A DNA stretch of 6,419 nt from assembly GCA_947169505.1 (NCBI GenBank), contig CAMVPZ010000047.1:1-6419 (forward strand), in the 5' to 3' direction. This document shows positions 1 to 4,969 of the stretch, in pieces; position 1 is the first letter of the stretch; every line of letters begins with the position of its first letter. Under the pieces are notes generated by a model. It had not been told where the DNA came from, did not search any database, and was given only the letters and a program-made list of their open reading frames with translations. The position numbers and the translations under genes were made by a program. This stretch comes from an uncultured Pseudomonadota bacterium (lineage in GTDB: Bacteria; Pseudomonadota; Alphaproteobacteria; Rs-D84).

Positions 1-20
1 CCGCCAATTAAATAAGAAAA

Positions 21-50
21 CCGCACTTTTGAAGTGCGGTGTATTTTTTT
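21..50. terminator. Hairpin terminator at left edge, probably bidirectional
   Basis: A perfect 8-bp stem, CCGCACTT (21-28) with AAGTGCGG (32-39), closes a 3-nt loop. A T-run (44-50) follows on the plus strand. On the minus strand the hairpin is followed by TTTTCTTATTT. Either strand could therefore use it as an intrinsic terminator. It may end a plus-strand gene left of the window. It also lies immediately downstream, in the minus direction, of a copy of the tRNA-Tyr 3' tail (50-64), in the same way that the terminator at 434-474 follows the real tRNA-Tyr. Confidence 0.7.
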
Positions 51-64
51 GGTGGGAGCGGGTG
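50..64 (-). repeat. Direct repeat of the tRNA-Tyr 3' tail (att-like)
   Basis: The 15 bases TGGTGGGAGCGGGTG are identical to 473-487, which encode the acceptor 3' strand, discriminator and CCA of tRNA-Tyr. Here no tRNA body follows: the bases beyond position 64 form neither a T-arm nor a T-loop motif. A T-rich stretch and a terminator hairpin lie on the outer side of both copies. A short duplication of a tRNA 3' end is what site-specific integration at a tRNA gene leaves behind, but no integrase is present, so the att interpretation is inference. Confidence 0.6.
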
Positions 65-151
65 CGCCTTGATATACGATAAATAAAATTAAAAAAATCT
101 TGTGAACTTCAATTTTTTAAAATTTTCTTAATCGTCTATCTGCGTAGTCGC
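58..151. repeat. Long A/T hairpin repeat, copy A
   Basis: The unit begins GCGGGTG, contains a long imperfect hairpin at 71-140, and ends CGTAGTCGC at 143-151. In the hairpin, ATATACGAT (72-80) pairs with ATCGTCTAT (131-139), with A/T-rich inner arms around a short loop near 102-105. Copy B at 287-387 has the same order of landmarks in the same orientation but is diverged in primary sequence. A GC-rich small hairpin follows each copy. It resembles a miniature palindromic element or a structured RNA. No known family was recognised. Confidence 0.55.
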
Positions 152-156
152 TCGCT

Positions 157-194
157 CGGCACGTTGTGCCGGCTATGCGGCAATCGTGACGATT
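157..194. repeat. Two small palindromes after repeat copy A
   Basis: CGGCAC (157-162) and GTGCCG (166-171) form a 6-bp stem with a GTT loop. Immediately after it, AATCGT (182-187) and ACGATT (189-194) form a second palindrome around one central base. No T-run follows, so neither is a convincing intrinsic terminator. They occupy the place that the CGCCA/TGGCG hairpin occupies after copy B. The GC richness contrasts with the A/T-rich surroundings. Confidence 0.5.
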
Positions 195-286
195 TCGGTG
201 CGCTGACGCTTCCAAAATCTACTGCTTGTCTGACACCATAAACCGCAAACAGCAAAAATAAAAACGACCATAAAATTCTCTGGAAT
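195..286. other. Spacer between hairpin repeats, no gene seen
   Basis: This stretch links the two hairpin repeat units. It has no start codon with a ribosome binding site, no strong hairpin and no recognisable promoter. An open frame crosses part of it on the minus strand (219-419), but that frame also reads straight through hairpin repeat B and is not credible as a gene. Confidence 0.4.
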
Positions 287-387
287 GCGGGTGAGACCTC
301 GATACACAATAATAAAAATCTATAAAAACTCGTTGGGACAAAAACTCCGTTTTTATGATTTTTCTAATTGTGTATTTTCGTAGTCGC
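287..387. repeat. Long A/T hairpin repeat, copy B
   Basis: This is the second copy of the unit at 58-151, again from GCGGGTG (287-293) to CGTAGTCGC (379-387). ATACACAAT (302-310) pairs perfectly with ATTGTGTAT (367-375), and the inner arms ATAAAAAC and GTTTTTAT extend the stem. Where it differs from copy A, some stem pairs change on both sides: the G-C pair 78/133 in copy A is the A-T pair 308/369 here. That pattern suggests selection on the fold, or palindrome-based copying, and not on a protein. Confidence 0.55.
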
Positions 388-412
388 CATGCGCACCTGT
401 GGTGCTCTGGCG
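385..412. repeat. GC-rich hairpin following repeat copy B
   Basis: CGCCA (385-389) pairs with TGGCG (408-412), and inside it GCACC (393-397) pairs with GGTGC (401-405) around a TGT loop. The 12 bases CGCCATGCGCAC at 385-396 recur inverted as GTGCGCATGGCG at 637-648, between the two tRNA genes. This ties the left repeat block to the inter-tRNA spacer. Confidence 0.5.
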
Positions 413-415
413 GCC

Positions 416-428
416 CCACCCGCTCCCA
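416..428 (+). repeat. Inverted copy of the tRNA-Tyr 3' tail
   Basis: CCACCCGCTCCCA is the exact reverse complement of 476-488, which lie in tRNA-Tyr, and its last 12 bases are the reverse complement of 53-64. It forms the left outer arm of a 73-bp palindrome (416-488) centred on the terminator loop. The bases after it read TTT, not CCA, and no tRNA body precedes it, so it is a tail fragment and not a tRNA gene. Confidence 0.65.
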
Positions 429-433
429 TTTAG

Positions 434-474
434 CAAAATAAAAAATACACCCGTTGGGTGCATTTTTTATTTTG
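434..474. terminator. Bidirectional terminator downstream of tRNA-Tyr
   Basis: The stem pairs 434-452 with 456-474 around a GTT loop, 19 bp with one A/C mismatch (447/461). The core is CACCC/GGGTG, and A-run and T-run arms make it work in both directions. On the minus strand it follows the CCA of tRNA-Tyr directly, so it should end the tRNA operon. Its last two bases overlap the CCA. The flanking inverted tRNA tails lengthen it to a palindrome spanning 416-488. Confidence 0.8.
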
Positions 475-558
475 GTGGGAGCGGGTGGAGTCGAACCACC
501 TCAGTCATAGACAACAGATTTACAGTCTGCCCCGGCTCTCCGACTCCGGCGCGCGCCC
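473..558 (-). tRNA. tRNA-Tyr (anticodon GTA)
   Basis: The sequence folds as an 86-nt class II tRNA including an encoded CCA. The acceptor 5' strand is GGGCGCG, the D stem CCGG/CCGG, and the anticodon arm GCAGA-CTGTAAA-TCTGT (anticodon complement at 521-523). A 13-nt variable arm carries a GTC/GAC stem. The T arm is GGTGG-TTCGACT-CCACC, and the acceptor 3' strand CGCTCCC is followed by A and CCA. One defect is visible: acceptor position 4 is C opposite T at position 69, where A would pair. The tail is duplicated at 50-64 and inverted at 416-428, so the 3' end may have been replaced by recombination. It is probably co-transcribed behind tRNA-Gly. Confidence 0.9.
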
Positions 559-666
559 GAAACTTTTATGTCTTGGTTTTCAAGACTTTTGTCCGCTTTC
601 GCTGGCGCTACAGCAAGACACTGGATTTTTGTAATCGTGCGCATGGCGCACAACAACCAAAATCCG
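559..666. other. Hairpin-rich spacer between the two tRNA genes
   Basis: This 108-nt spacer has no gene but three nested inverted repeats. GTCTTG (570-575) pairs with CAAGAC (581-586). GGATTTT (623-629) pairs with AAAATCC (659-665). Inside the latter, GTGCGC (637-642) pairs with GCGCAC (646-651) around ATG. The last hairpin shares 12 bases, inverted, with 385-396. The spacer is long for a tRNA operon, and its folds would lie in the precursor RNA, where they could guide processing or be relics of the same palindromic element. Confidence 0.5.
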
Positions 667-741
667 TGGTGCGAGCAGAGGGAATCGAACCCTCATTTCA
701 AGCTTGGAAGGCTTGCATTCTAGCCTTTGAACTATGCTCGC
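667..741 (-). tRNA. tRNA-Gly (anticodon TCC)
   Basis: A 75-nt cloverleaf with encoded CCA. The acceptor GCGAGCA pairs perfectly with TGCTCGC, and the D stem is GTTC/GAAT with one G.U pair. The anticodon arm CAAGC-CTTCCAA-GCTTG is perfect (anticodon complement at 706-708). The variable loop is AAAT, the T arm GAGGG-TTCGATT-CCCTC, the discriminator A. It reads GGA/GGG glycine codons. It is first in the minus-strand tRNA operon, about 15 nt downstream of the predicted transcription start. tRNA-Tyr next to tRNA-Gly is an arrangement known from many proteobacteria. Confidence 0.95.
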
Positions 742-762
742 CTTAATTTCACAGGCCATGTG

Positions 763-790
763 ATTATATCTTATTTTTTTATAATTGCAA
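763..790 (-). promoter_or_regulatory. Sigma70-like promoter of the tRNA-Gly/tRNA-Tyr operon
   Basis: Reading the minus strand, a -35-like TTGCAA (785-790) is followed after 16 bases by a perfect -10 TATAAT (763-768). Transcription would start near 756, leaving a short leader before tRNA-Gly at 741. The sequence between the nagZ stop and this promoter has no terminator hairpin, so some nagZ read-through into the tRNAs is possible. Confidence 0.6.
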
Positions 791-809
791 GCATTTATTC
801 GTGGTTTAA

Positions 810-1955
810 TTATCTCACTTTAGCCTTTAATTTCATAATTCTACGGTAAGATTCTTTTATACGAGATTTTTTTATTTTGCCGTTCTTCACCAATTTTACA
901 ATTGTTTCATTTACATCACGACCACGATTTTTATCAAATGTTAAATTGTTGCCGAAAACCAAAATATCGTTGCCTGCGTTAATTGCCATTTCAATTGATT
1001 TTTCAATACCGTATTCGTTTGCGATTGCGCCCATATCCATATCATCAGACACTATCACACCATTAAATCCCATATCACGTATCATTTGAATTGTTTTTTT
1101 AGAAAGTGATACGGGCAGGGTATCAAATTTATTATTTATCACATGTGCAACCATTACTGTGGCAAAAGGCGATGATTTTTTTAATAATTTTTTCCATGGT
1201 GTTAATTCATAATCTTGGTATGTGTTTGTTATGTCTGTTAATCCAGCGTGTGTATCTGTTCCAGCGCTGCCGTGTCCAGGAAAATGTTTATATGAATATA
1301 TAATTTTTGCGTCAGCCAATCCAGACGCAAAAGCGTTTGCAAATTCAGTGACGATTTCAGGATCTGGCGAAAAACTGCGATTTTTTGCACCAATTGCCGG
1401 TGATTCAGGATTTACATCCACATCCAAAAGTGGCGCAAAATCAACATTGATTCCAAGTTTAGACAATCTTTGGCCCAAATCGTATGCGGTTTCATAGGTT
1501 GCTTTCACATCGCCCATTGCTAATTCTTTGTGAGATGGAATTGGTGCGAATCCATGTTCTGGTTTTAATCTTTGGATTTCGCCGCCTTCTTGATCAATAG
1601 CGATAAACAATTTTTTTGGTGCGATAGATTGCAATTGTTGGGTTAATTTTTTTATTTGTTCAGGATTTTTTATATTTGATGAAAAGATTTGTTTTTTTGC
1701 TTCTGTCATATCCATGCCGGTTGCCAGCAATCCAGAAATATCCACATCAAACAATATTACACCGCCAATTTGACCACGGATAATTTGTTCTTGGATGGCA
1801 TTAAAATTTTCGTCATTTAAATTTGTTCCGTCACCGTGGAAGCCTGTCATTATCATTTGCCCCGCCATAACTTCAACAGATGGTGATGAAAAATGATACA
1901 CGCCAACAAACATAGCAATAAACACCAAAGTGATTAAAAATCTTGAATTTTTCAT
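810..1955 (-). CDS. nagZ: Exported NagZ-like GH3 beta-N-acetylglucosaminidase
   Basis: The 381-residue protein is a single-domain glycoside hydrolase family 3 enzyme. Such enzymes remove terminal N-acetylglucosamine from peptidoglycan fragments by a two-step retaining mechanism. Visible motifs are IAIDQEGGEIQRL (118-130), FAPLLDVD (173-180), KNRSFSPDP (191-199) and KHFPGHG (223-229). The catalytic Asp-His pair is D234-T-H236, and SDD (303-305) lies in the nucleophile loop. Residues 6-22 are hydrophobic after a short basic start, so the protein should be exported and perhaps membrane-anchored. E. coli NagZ (about 341 residues) is cytosolic. The start at 1955 is supported by AAAGGGGA at 1961-1968. 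The gene follows the lipoprotein gene by 22 bp and is almost certainly co-transcribed with it. GH3 NagZ-type assignment is strong; the exact substrate is inferred. Confidence 0.9.
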   Translation of the reverse strand: MKNSRFLITLVFIAMFVGVYHFSSPSVEVMAGQMIMTGFHGDGTNLNDENFNAIQEQIIRGQIGGVILFDVDISGLLATGMDMTEAKKQIFSSNIKNPEQIKKLTQQLQSIAPKKLFIAIDQEGGEIQRLKPEHGFAPIPSHKELAMGDVKATYETAYDLGQRLSKLGINVDFAPLLDVDVNPESPAIGAKNRSFSPDPEIVTEFANAFASGLADAKIIYSYKHFPGHGSAGTDTHAGLTDITNTYQDYELTPWKKLLKKSSPFATVMVAHVINNKFDTLPVSLSKKTIQMIRDMGFNGVIVSDDMDMGAIANEYGIEKSIEMAINAGNDILVFGNNLTFDKNRGRDVNETIVKLVKNGKIKKSRIKESYRRIMKLKAKVR

Positions 1956-1960
1956 ATAAA

Positions 1961-1968
1961 TCCCCTTT
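1961..1968 (-). promoter_or_regulatory. Ribosome binding site fixing the nagZ start
   Basis: The minus strand reads AAAGGGGA five bases before the ATG at 1955. It is the strongest Shine-Dalgarno match near the gene. It supports the upstream start that includes the hydrophobic signal segment, and not an internal Met (for example residue 30 or 34) that would give a cytosolic enzyme. Confidence 0.6.
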
Positions 1969-1977
1969 GGGAATATA

Positions 1978-3579
1978 TTACTCTTCTATTTCAACAGTGT
2001 CAATGTATTGGCGGGATACAGTTTCCTGTTTCACAGATTCAAATTCAGGGTTTGATATGATTTCGTTATCATGTGATTCGAAAATTTGAACCGGTGCATA
2101 AGACGTTTCTTCGCCTTTTGAATCTGTATAATTTGCACCAATTGTTTTTGTACGATATGCAGATTTTCTGCGCAAATCATCCGGTATATCTATGTAATCC
2201 CCAGGGTTTATACCACGTGTAGATAATTCACGTTCAGATACATGGCGCAGACCTGTTGTTCGTATGTTATATAATGGAACAAGAAAGTTTGCGGGTGCAT
2301 CGTTAAGAACATTTACATTTCCAGAACCATTTAATTCCATTATGCGCAGAGCACGTTCTGATTCACCAGATGGTTGCATGCGGAATATACCGGTTGTGCC
2401 CATATATCCACTTGGATCATAAAGATATGCAGTTTGATTTTTTGGTGCATATAACATACCCAATGCAAGATTTGCAGCATCGTATCCAAATGCAGCCAAA
2501 TAATCAGGATCTTTGCCAGCCATCATATTATAAAGACTTTTGAAATTGTCAGAAATTTCAGGCAATGTCGCATATTTTGCACCACTTAAAGTTAAATCAG
2601 ATGCGATGTCGCTGTTATGCCAAAGTGTTGTGCCATAAAATGCTACATCACGATTTCCAATTCCATAATAACGCAAAAATGATGCAAGTGTTTTCGAATC
2701 TTCACCATTACCTAAAAATAAAATTGCATCATATGGTAAATCACCAAGTGTTTCTGTGCGTGATATTTTTTCCAATTGTTTGCGCAGATTATATCTGGTT
2801 TGCGAATCCAAAGATTCTTTGGTTAATATGTCTGACAAAATTTCACGTGCACGTTTATTCGCCGCACTTCGTGCATTATACATTGATGCACGCATGGAAA
2901 CTTCTTTTATAGAATCTGGATTGCCGGGCGTATAATAAAACAGTCCATTGATTGGTATGTTATATGCCGAAGAAACCCTGTCTGCAACGGATGCCATTGC
3001 TTTACCAGAATTATCATCTGGTGCCAATACGATCATATCTTTTGCGCCGTCTTTCTGCATTTGTTGAACGATTGTTTCGATGCTTTGAGTTGGTATCAAA
3101 TTTATTGTCATCAAATTATCACCCAATGCATTCGCATCAGATGTAAACGATATCACAGGTATTTTTGATGATTTCATATCACGAAGGTTTTCAGCATCTT
3201 CTGCAAAAAGAGGTCCAATAATAATATCTGGATTTGAATTCAATGCCGCATGAAGTGCATCATTGCGATTCGTTTTTTCATTTGGTAAATCAAAGAACGA
3301 TACCTTAATATTTTGTGCGTTTTTACGCAAAAAAGCCGTTTCTATGGATGTTTTTATGTCGTTGCCAACATTTTTTGCATCGCCACTGAATGGTAATAAT
3401 ACCGCAACATTGGCAGACGGACCACCATCTACATAGCCGTATACGGACGTTGAATATAAATAACCGTCTTGCAAATTTGTTGGGTTAGATGTCCCGATTT
3501 GTGCCGTTTTTACAGTGTGATTCGCACTGCATGATGCCAGCAATATACCAGCAAAAATTAAAAATTTATTCATAGACAT
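1978..3579 (-). CDS. Penicillin-binding protein activator (LpoA-like) lipoprotein
   Basis: The 533-residue protein begins with a lipoprotein signal peptide ending in the lipobox LASC, with Cys17 the likely lipidated residue. From about 57 to 430 it has a periplasmic-binding-protein fold of the LpoA/Peripla_BP_6 type: NVAVLLPFSG (57-66), DIIIGPLF (118-125), a second lobe with YDAILFLG (283-290), and AFGYDAANLALGML (363-376). LpoA proteins activate class A penicillin-binding proteins from the outer membrane. The N-terminal helical-repeat domain of the 678-residue E. coli LpoA is absent. About 100 extra residues (435-533), rich in charged and polar residues, follow the binding fold. Divergence from rsmI matches the lpoA locus of other proteobacteria. 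A solute-binding lipoprotein of an amino-acid transporter is the alternative, but no transporter genes are adjacent. ATG at 3579 is chosen over 3573 because AGGTAGGA (3586-3593) is better spaced. Confidence 0.8.
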   Translation of the reverse strand: MSMNKFLIFAGILLASCSANHTVKTAQIGTSNPTNLQDGYLYSTSVYGYVDGGPSANVAVLLPFSGDAKNVGNDIKTSIETAFLRKNAQNIKVSFFDLPNEKTNRNDALHAALNSNPDIIIGPLFAEDAENLRDMKSSKIPVISFTSDANALGDNLMTINLIPTQSIETIVQQMQKDGAKDMIVLAPDDNSGKAMASVADRVSSAYNIPINGLFYYTPGNPDSIKEVSMRASMYNARSAANKRAREILSDILTKESLDSQTRYNLRKQLEKISRTETLGDLPYDAILFLGNGEDSKTLASFLRYYGIGNRDVAFYGTTLWHNSDIASDLTLSGAKYATLPEISDNFKSLYNMMAGKDPDYLAAFGYDAANLALGMLYAPKNQTAYLYDPSGYMGTTGIFRMQPSGESERALRIMELNGSGNVNVLNDAPANFLVPLYNIRTTGLRHVSERELSTRGINPGDYIDIPDDLRRKSAYRTKTIGANYTDSKGEETSYAPVQIFESHDNEIISNPEFESVKQETVSRQYIDTVEIEE

Positions 3580-3608
3580 TGAAAATCCTACCTCTTGTGT
3601 GCTATCAT
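3579..3608 (+). promoter_or_regulatory. Candidate promoter of the rsmI-yihA-addB operon
   Basis: TTGAAA (3579-3584), 18 bases, then TATCAT (3603-3608), preceded by the extended -10 bases TG (3600-3601). Both hexamers match the sigma70 consensus at five of six positions. Transcription would start near 3615, giving a leader of about 15 nt that carries the AAAAGGA ribosome binding site (3617-3623). The -35 box overlaps the start codon of the divergent lipoprotein gene. Confidence 0.5.
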
Positions 3609-3635
3609 TCTAATGCAAAAGGATAAAAAATGCAA
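3607..3635 (-). promoter_or_regulatory. Candidate promoter of the lipoprotein-nagZ operon
   Basis: On the minus strand a weak -35-like TTGCAT (3630-3635) lies 17 bases before TAGAAT (3607-3612). It overlaps the rsmI start codon and the -10 box of the rsmI promoter, so the two divergent promoters would compete. The -35 match is poor. The call is mostly positional: the 50-bp gap must hold promoters for both directions. Confidence 0.3.
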
Positions 3636-4418
3636 TCAGGACTTTATGTTGTTGGAACACCTATTGGAAATTTGGCTGATTTTTCACCCAGAGCGATTGA
3701 AATTTTACAAAATGTTGATTTGATTGCAGCAGAAGACACTCGTGTTTTTTTGAAACTTGCGCATCATTTTGATATAAAAACCAAAGTTGTTTCGTGTCAC
3801 GAACATAATGAAAAAGAAGTTATAGATTCTTTGATTGAAAAAATTCAAGATGGTCAATCAATTGCAACGGTTACAGATGCAGGCATGCCGGGAATAAGTG
3901 ATCCGGGATTTCGTATTGTACATGCTGCCCGTGAAGCGGGCGCAAATGTGTTTATGGTGCCGGGTCCAACGGCTGTGATATCTGCCTTGGTTTTGTCTGG
4001 ATTTCCAACTGACAGATTTACTTTCTGTGGTTTTTTTGATAAGAAAAAAATTCGTGAAGATAACAAAATTCGGCATACATTAATTTATTACGAAAGTCCA
4101 AATCGTGTTATTGATACAATTAAAACTTTGGCAGAAATTATGCCAGAACGCAAAGTTGCCATAGTGCGTGAAATTACAAAAATTCACGAAGAAACAATTA
4201 TTGGCTATCCGGCTGATTTGGTAAATATGGATGCACCACGTGGGGAAATTGTAATTGTGGTTGCGCCTGCACCTGATAAAAAAATGAGCGATGATGAAAT
4301 AAGTGAAATCGTTAATGATGTTGTTGCAAGTTCTACTAAATCTGCGGCGGCACAAATTGCGGCACGCACCGGAATATCAAAAAAAGAAGCATATAAAAAA
4401 TTGGTGAAAAAATCATGA
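3630..4418 (+). CDS. rsmI: 16S rRNA (cytidine(1402)-2'-O)-methyltransferase RsmI
   Basis: RsmI uses S-adenosylmethionine to 2'-O-methylate C1402 in the decoding centre of 16S rRNA. The 262-residue protein has the tetrapyrrole-methylase-like fold with its family motifs: VGTPIGNLAD (8-17), AEDTR (34-38), VTDAGMPGISDPG (81-93), PGPTAV (111-116), GFPTDRF (124-130), YYESPNR (153-159) and REITKIHEE (180-188). A C-terminal helical tail ends in SKKEAYKKL. It is somewhat shorter than E. coli RsmI (286 residues). Part of the difference is a shortened segment between GFF (134-136) and YESP, about six residues fewer than usual. AAAAGGA at 3617-3623 lies six bases before the ATG. It is first in the plus-strand operon and overlaps the next gene by four bases. 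Confidence 0.95.
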   Translation: MQSGLYVVGTPIGNLADFSPRAIEILQNVDLIAAEDTRVFLKLAHHFDIKTKVVSCHEHNEKEVIDSLIEKIQDGQSIATVTDAGMPGISDPGFRIVHAAREAGANVFMVPGPTAVISALVLSGFPTDRFTFCGFFDKKKIREDNKIRHTLIYYESPNRVIDTIKTLAEIMPERKVAIVREITKIHEETIIGYPADLVNMDAPRGEIVIVVAPAPDKKMSDDEISEIVNDVVASSTKSAAAQIAARTGISKKEAYKKLVKKS

Positions 4419-4969
4419 TAAAATTTGTTGGCTCTTTTGAAACTGTAAAATCTTTACCGAATACTCAATTCGCAGAATATGCTTTTGTTGGGCGCAGTAA
4501 TGTTGGAAAATCTTCGTTGATAAATGCAATTTTGGGCGAAAAAGTTGCACGAACATCTAATACACCGGGGCGAACACAAAGTTTAAATTTGTTTAATTTT
4601 AATGATAAATCAATGATTGTTGATTTGCCGGGATATGGTTTTGCCCGTGTATCAAAAGCTGATAAGTTGCGTTGGCTTGAAAGATTACAAGAATATTTAT
4701 TAAATCGTTCGCAATTACGTCGGCTGTTTATATTGATTGATTCAAGAATTGGTCCAAAAGATAGTGATTTAGAATTGATGGAATTTTGTGATGTAAATGG
4801 TATTTGCTATCAAATCGTTTATACAAAAAAAGATAAAAAAGTTCGTGAACAAAAACAATTAACAATTAAACACGAAAATCATCCAGGAATGATGGAAAAG
4901 ATTATTGAAACTTCCGCAGAAAAAAAGTACGGATTGGAAGAATTAAAAAATGTCATCGGTGTTAAATAA
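4415..4969 (+). CDS. yihA: Ribosome biogenesis GTP-binding protein YihA/YsxC (EngB)
   Basis: This TRAFAC-class GTPase is needed for late assembly of the large ribosomal subunit. The 184-residue protein is the usual single G-domain length. All GTP-binding motifs are present: G1 GRSNVGKS (26-33), G2 region NTPGRTQ (49-55), G3 DLPGYG (70-75), G4 TKKD (137-140) and G5 SAEK (167-170). The G2 and G3 segments are diagnostic of this family against Era or EngA. The ATG overlaps the rsmI stop as ATGA, and no strong ribosome binding site precedes it, so translational coupling to rsmI is likely. In many alphaproteobacteria this gene sits near yidC and argB; here it is between rsmI and addB. Confidence 0.96.
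   Translation: MIKFVGSFETVKSLPNTQFAEYAFVGRSNVGKSSLINAILGEKVARTSNTPGRTQSLNLFNFNDKSMIVDLPGYGFARVSKADKLRWLERLQEYLLNRSQLRRLFILIDSRIGPKDSDLELMEFCDVNGICYQIVYTKKDKKVREQKQLTIKHENHPGMMEKIIETSAEKKYGLEELKNVIGVK
4936..4940 (+). promoter_or_regulatory. Ribosome binding site inside yihA that sets the addB start
   Basis: GGAAG lies nine bases before ATG 4950, within the yihA coding sequence. No comparable site precedes the next in-frame alternative, GTG 4959. The nearby ATG at 4972 is out of frame. This supports addB starting 20 bases before the yihA stop. Confidence 0.55.

Noticed and set aside
50..130. Possible second tRNA gene ending at the 50-64 tail
   Set aside because: Only the acceptor tail is present. 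The bases that should form the T-loop and T-stem do not match, and no anticodon arm is found upstream on the minus strand.
219..419. Minus-strand open frame of 66 codons in the palindrome block
   Set aside because: It reads through hairpin repeat B and the GC-rich hairpin, has no ribosome binding site, and its residue pattern simply reflects the repeat DNA. The equivalent frame through copy A is broken by stops.
345..428. Permuted tRNA, with the inverted tail acting as a 5' acceptor strand
   Set aside because: The GGGAGCG reading on the minus strand is not followed by a D arm or anticodon arm, and the normal tRNA-Tyr already contains all its parts in order.
1..472. CRISPR array
   Set aside because: The repeats are two diverged hairpin units about 230 bp apart plus tRNA tails, with no regular short repeat-spacer pattern and no cas gene.
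399..746. Plus-strand open frame of 115 codons covering both tRNAs
   Set aside because: It is the antisense of tRNA-Tyr and tRNA-Gly. The GWSRTTS and EGIEPSFQAWK stretches are typical artefact peptides translated from tRNA complements.
877..1497. Plus-strand open frames opposite nagZ (877-1089, 1106-1303, 1222-1497)
   Set aside because: They are shadows of a strong GH3 coding frame and have no family features or ribosome binding sites.
2565..3146. Plus-strand open frames opposite the lipoprotein gene
   Set aside because: They are antisense shadows rich in His and Cys from A/T-biased codons, with no supporting signals.
3854..4355. Minus-strand open frames opposite rsmI
   Set aside because: rsmI has every family motif in its own frame. 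The antisense frames overlap one another and look random.
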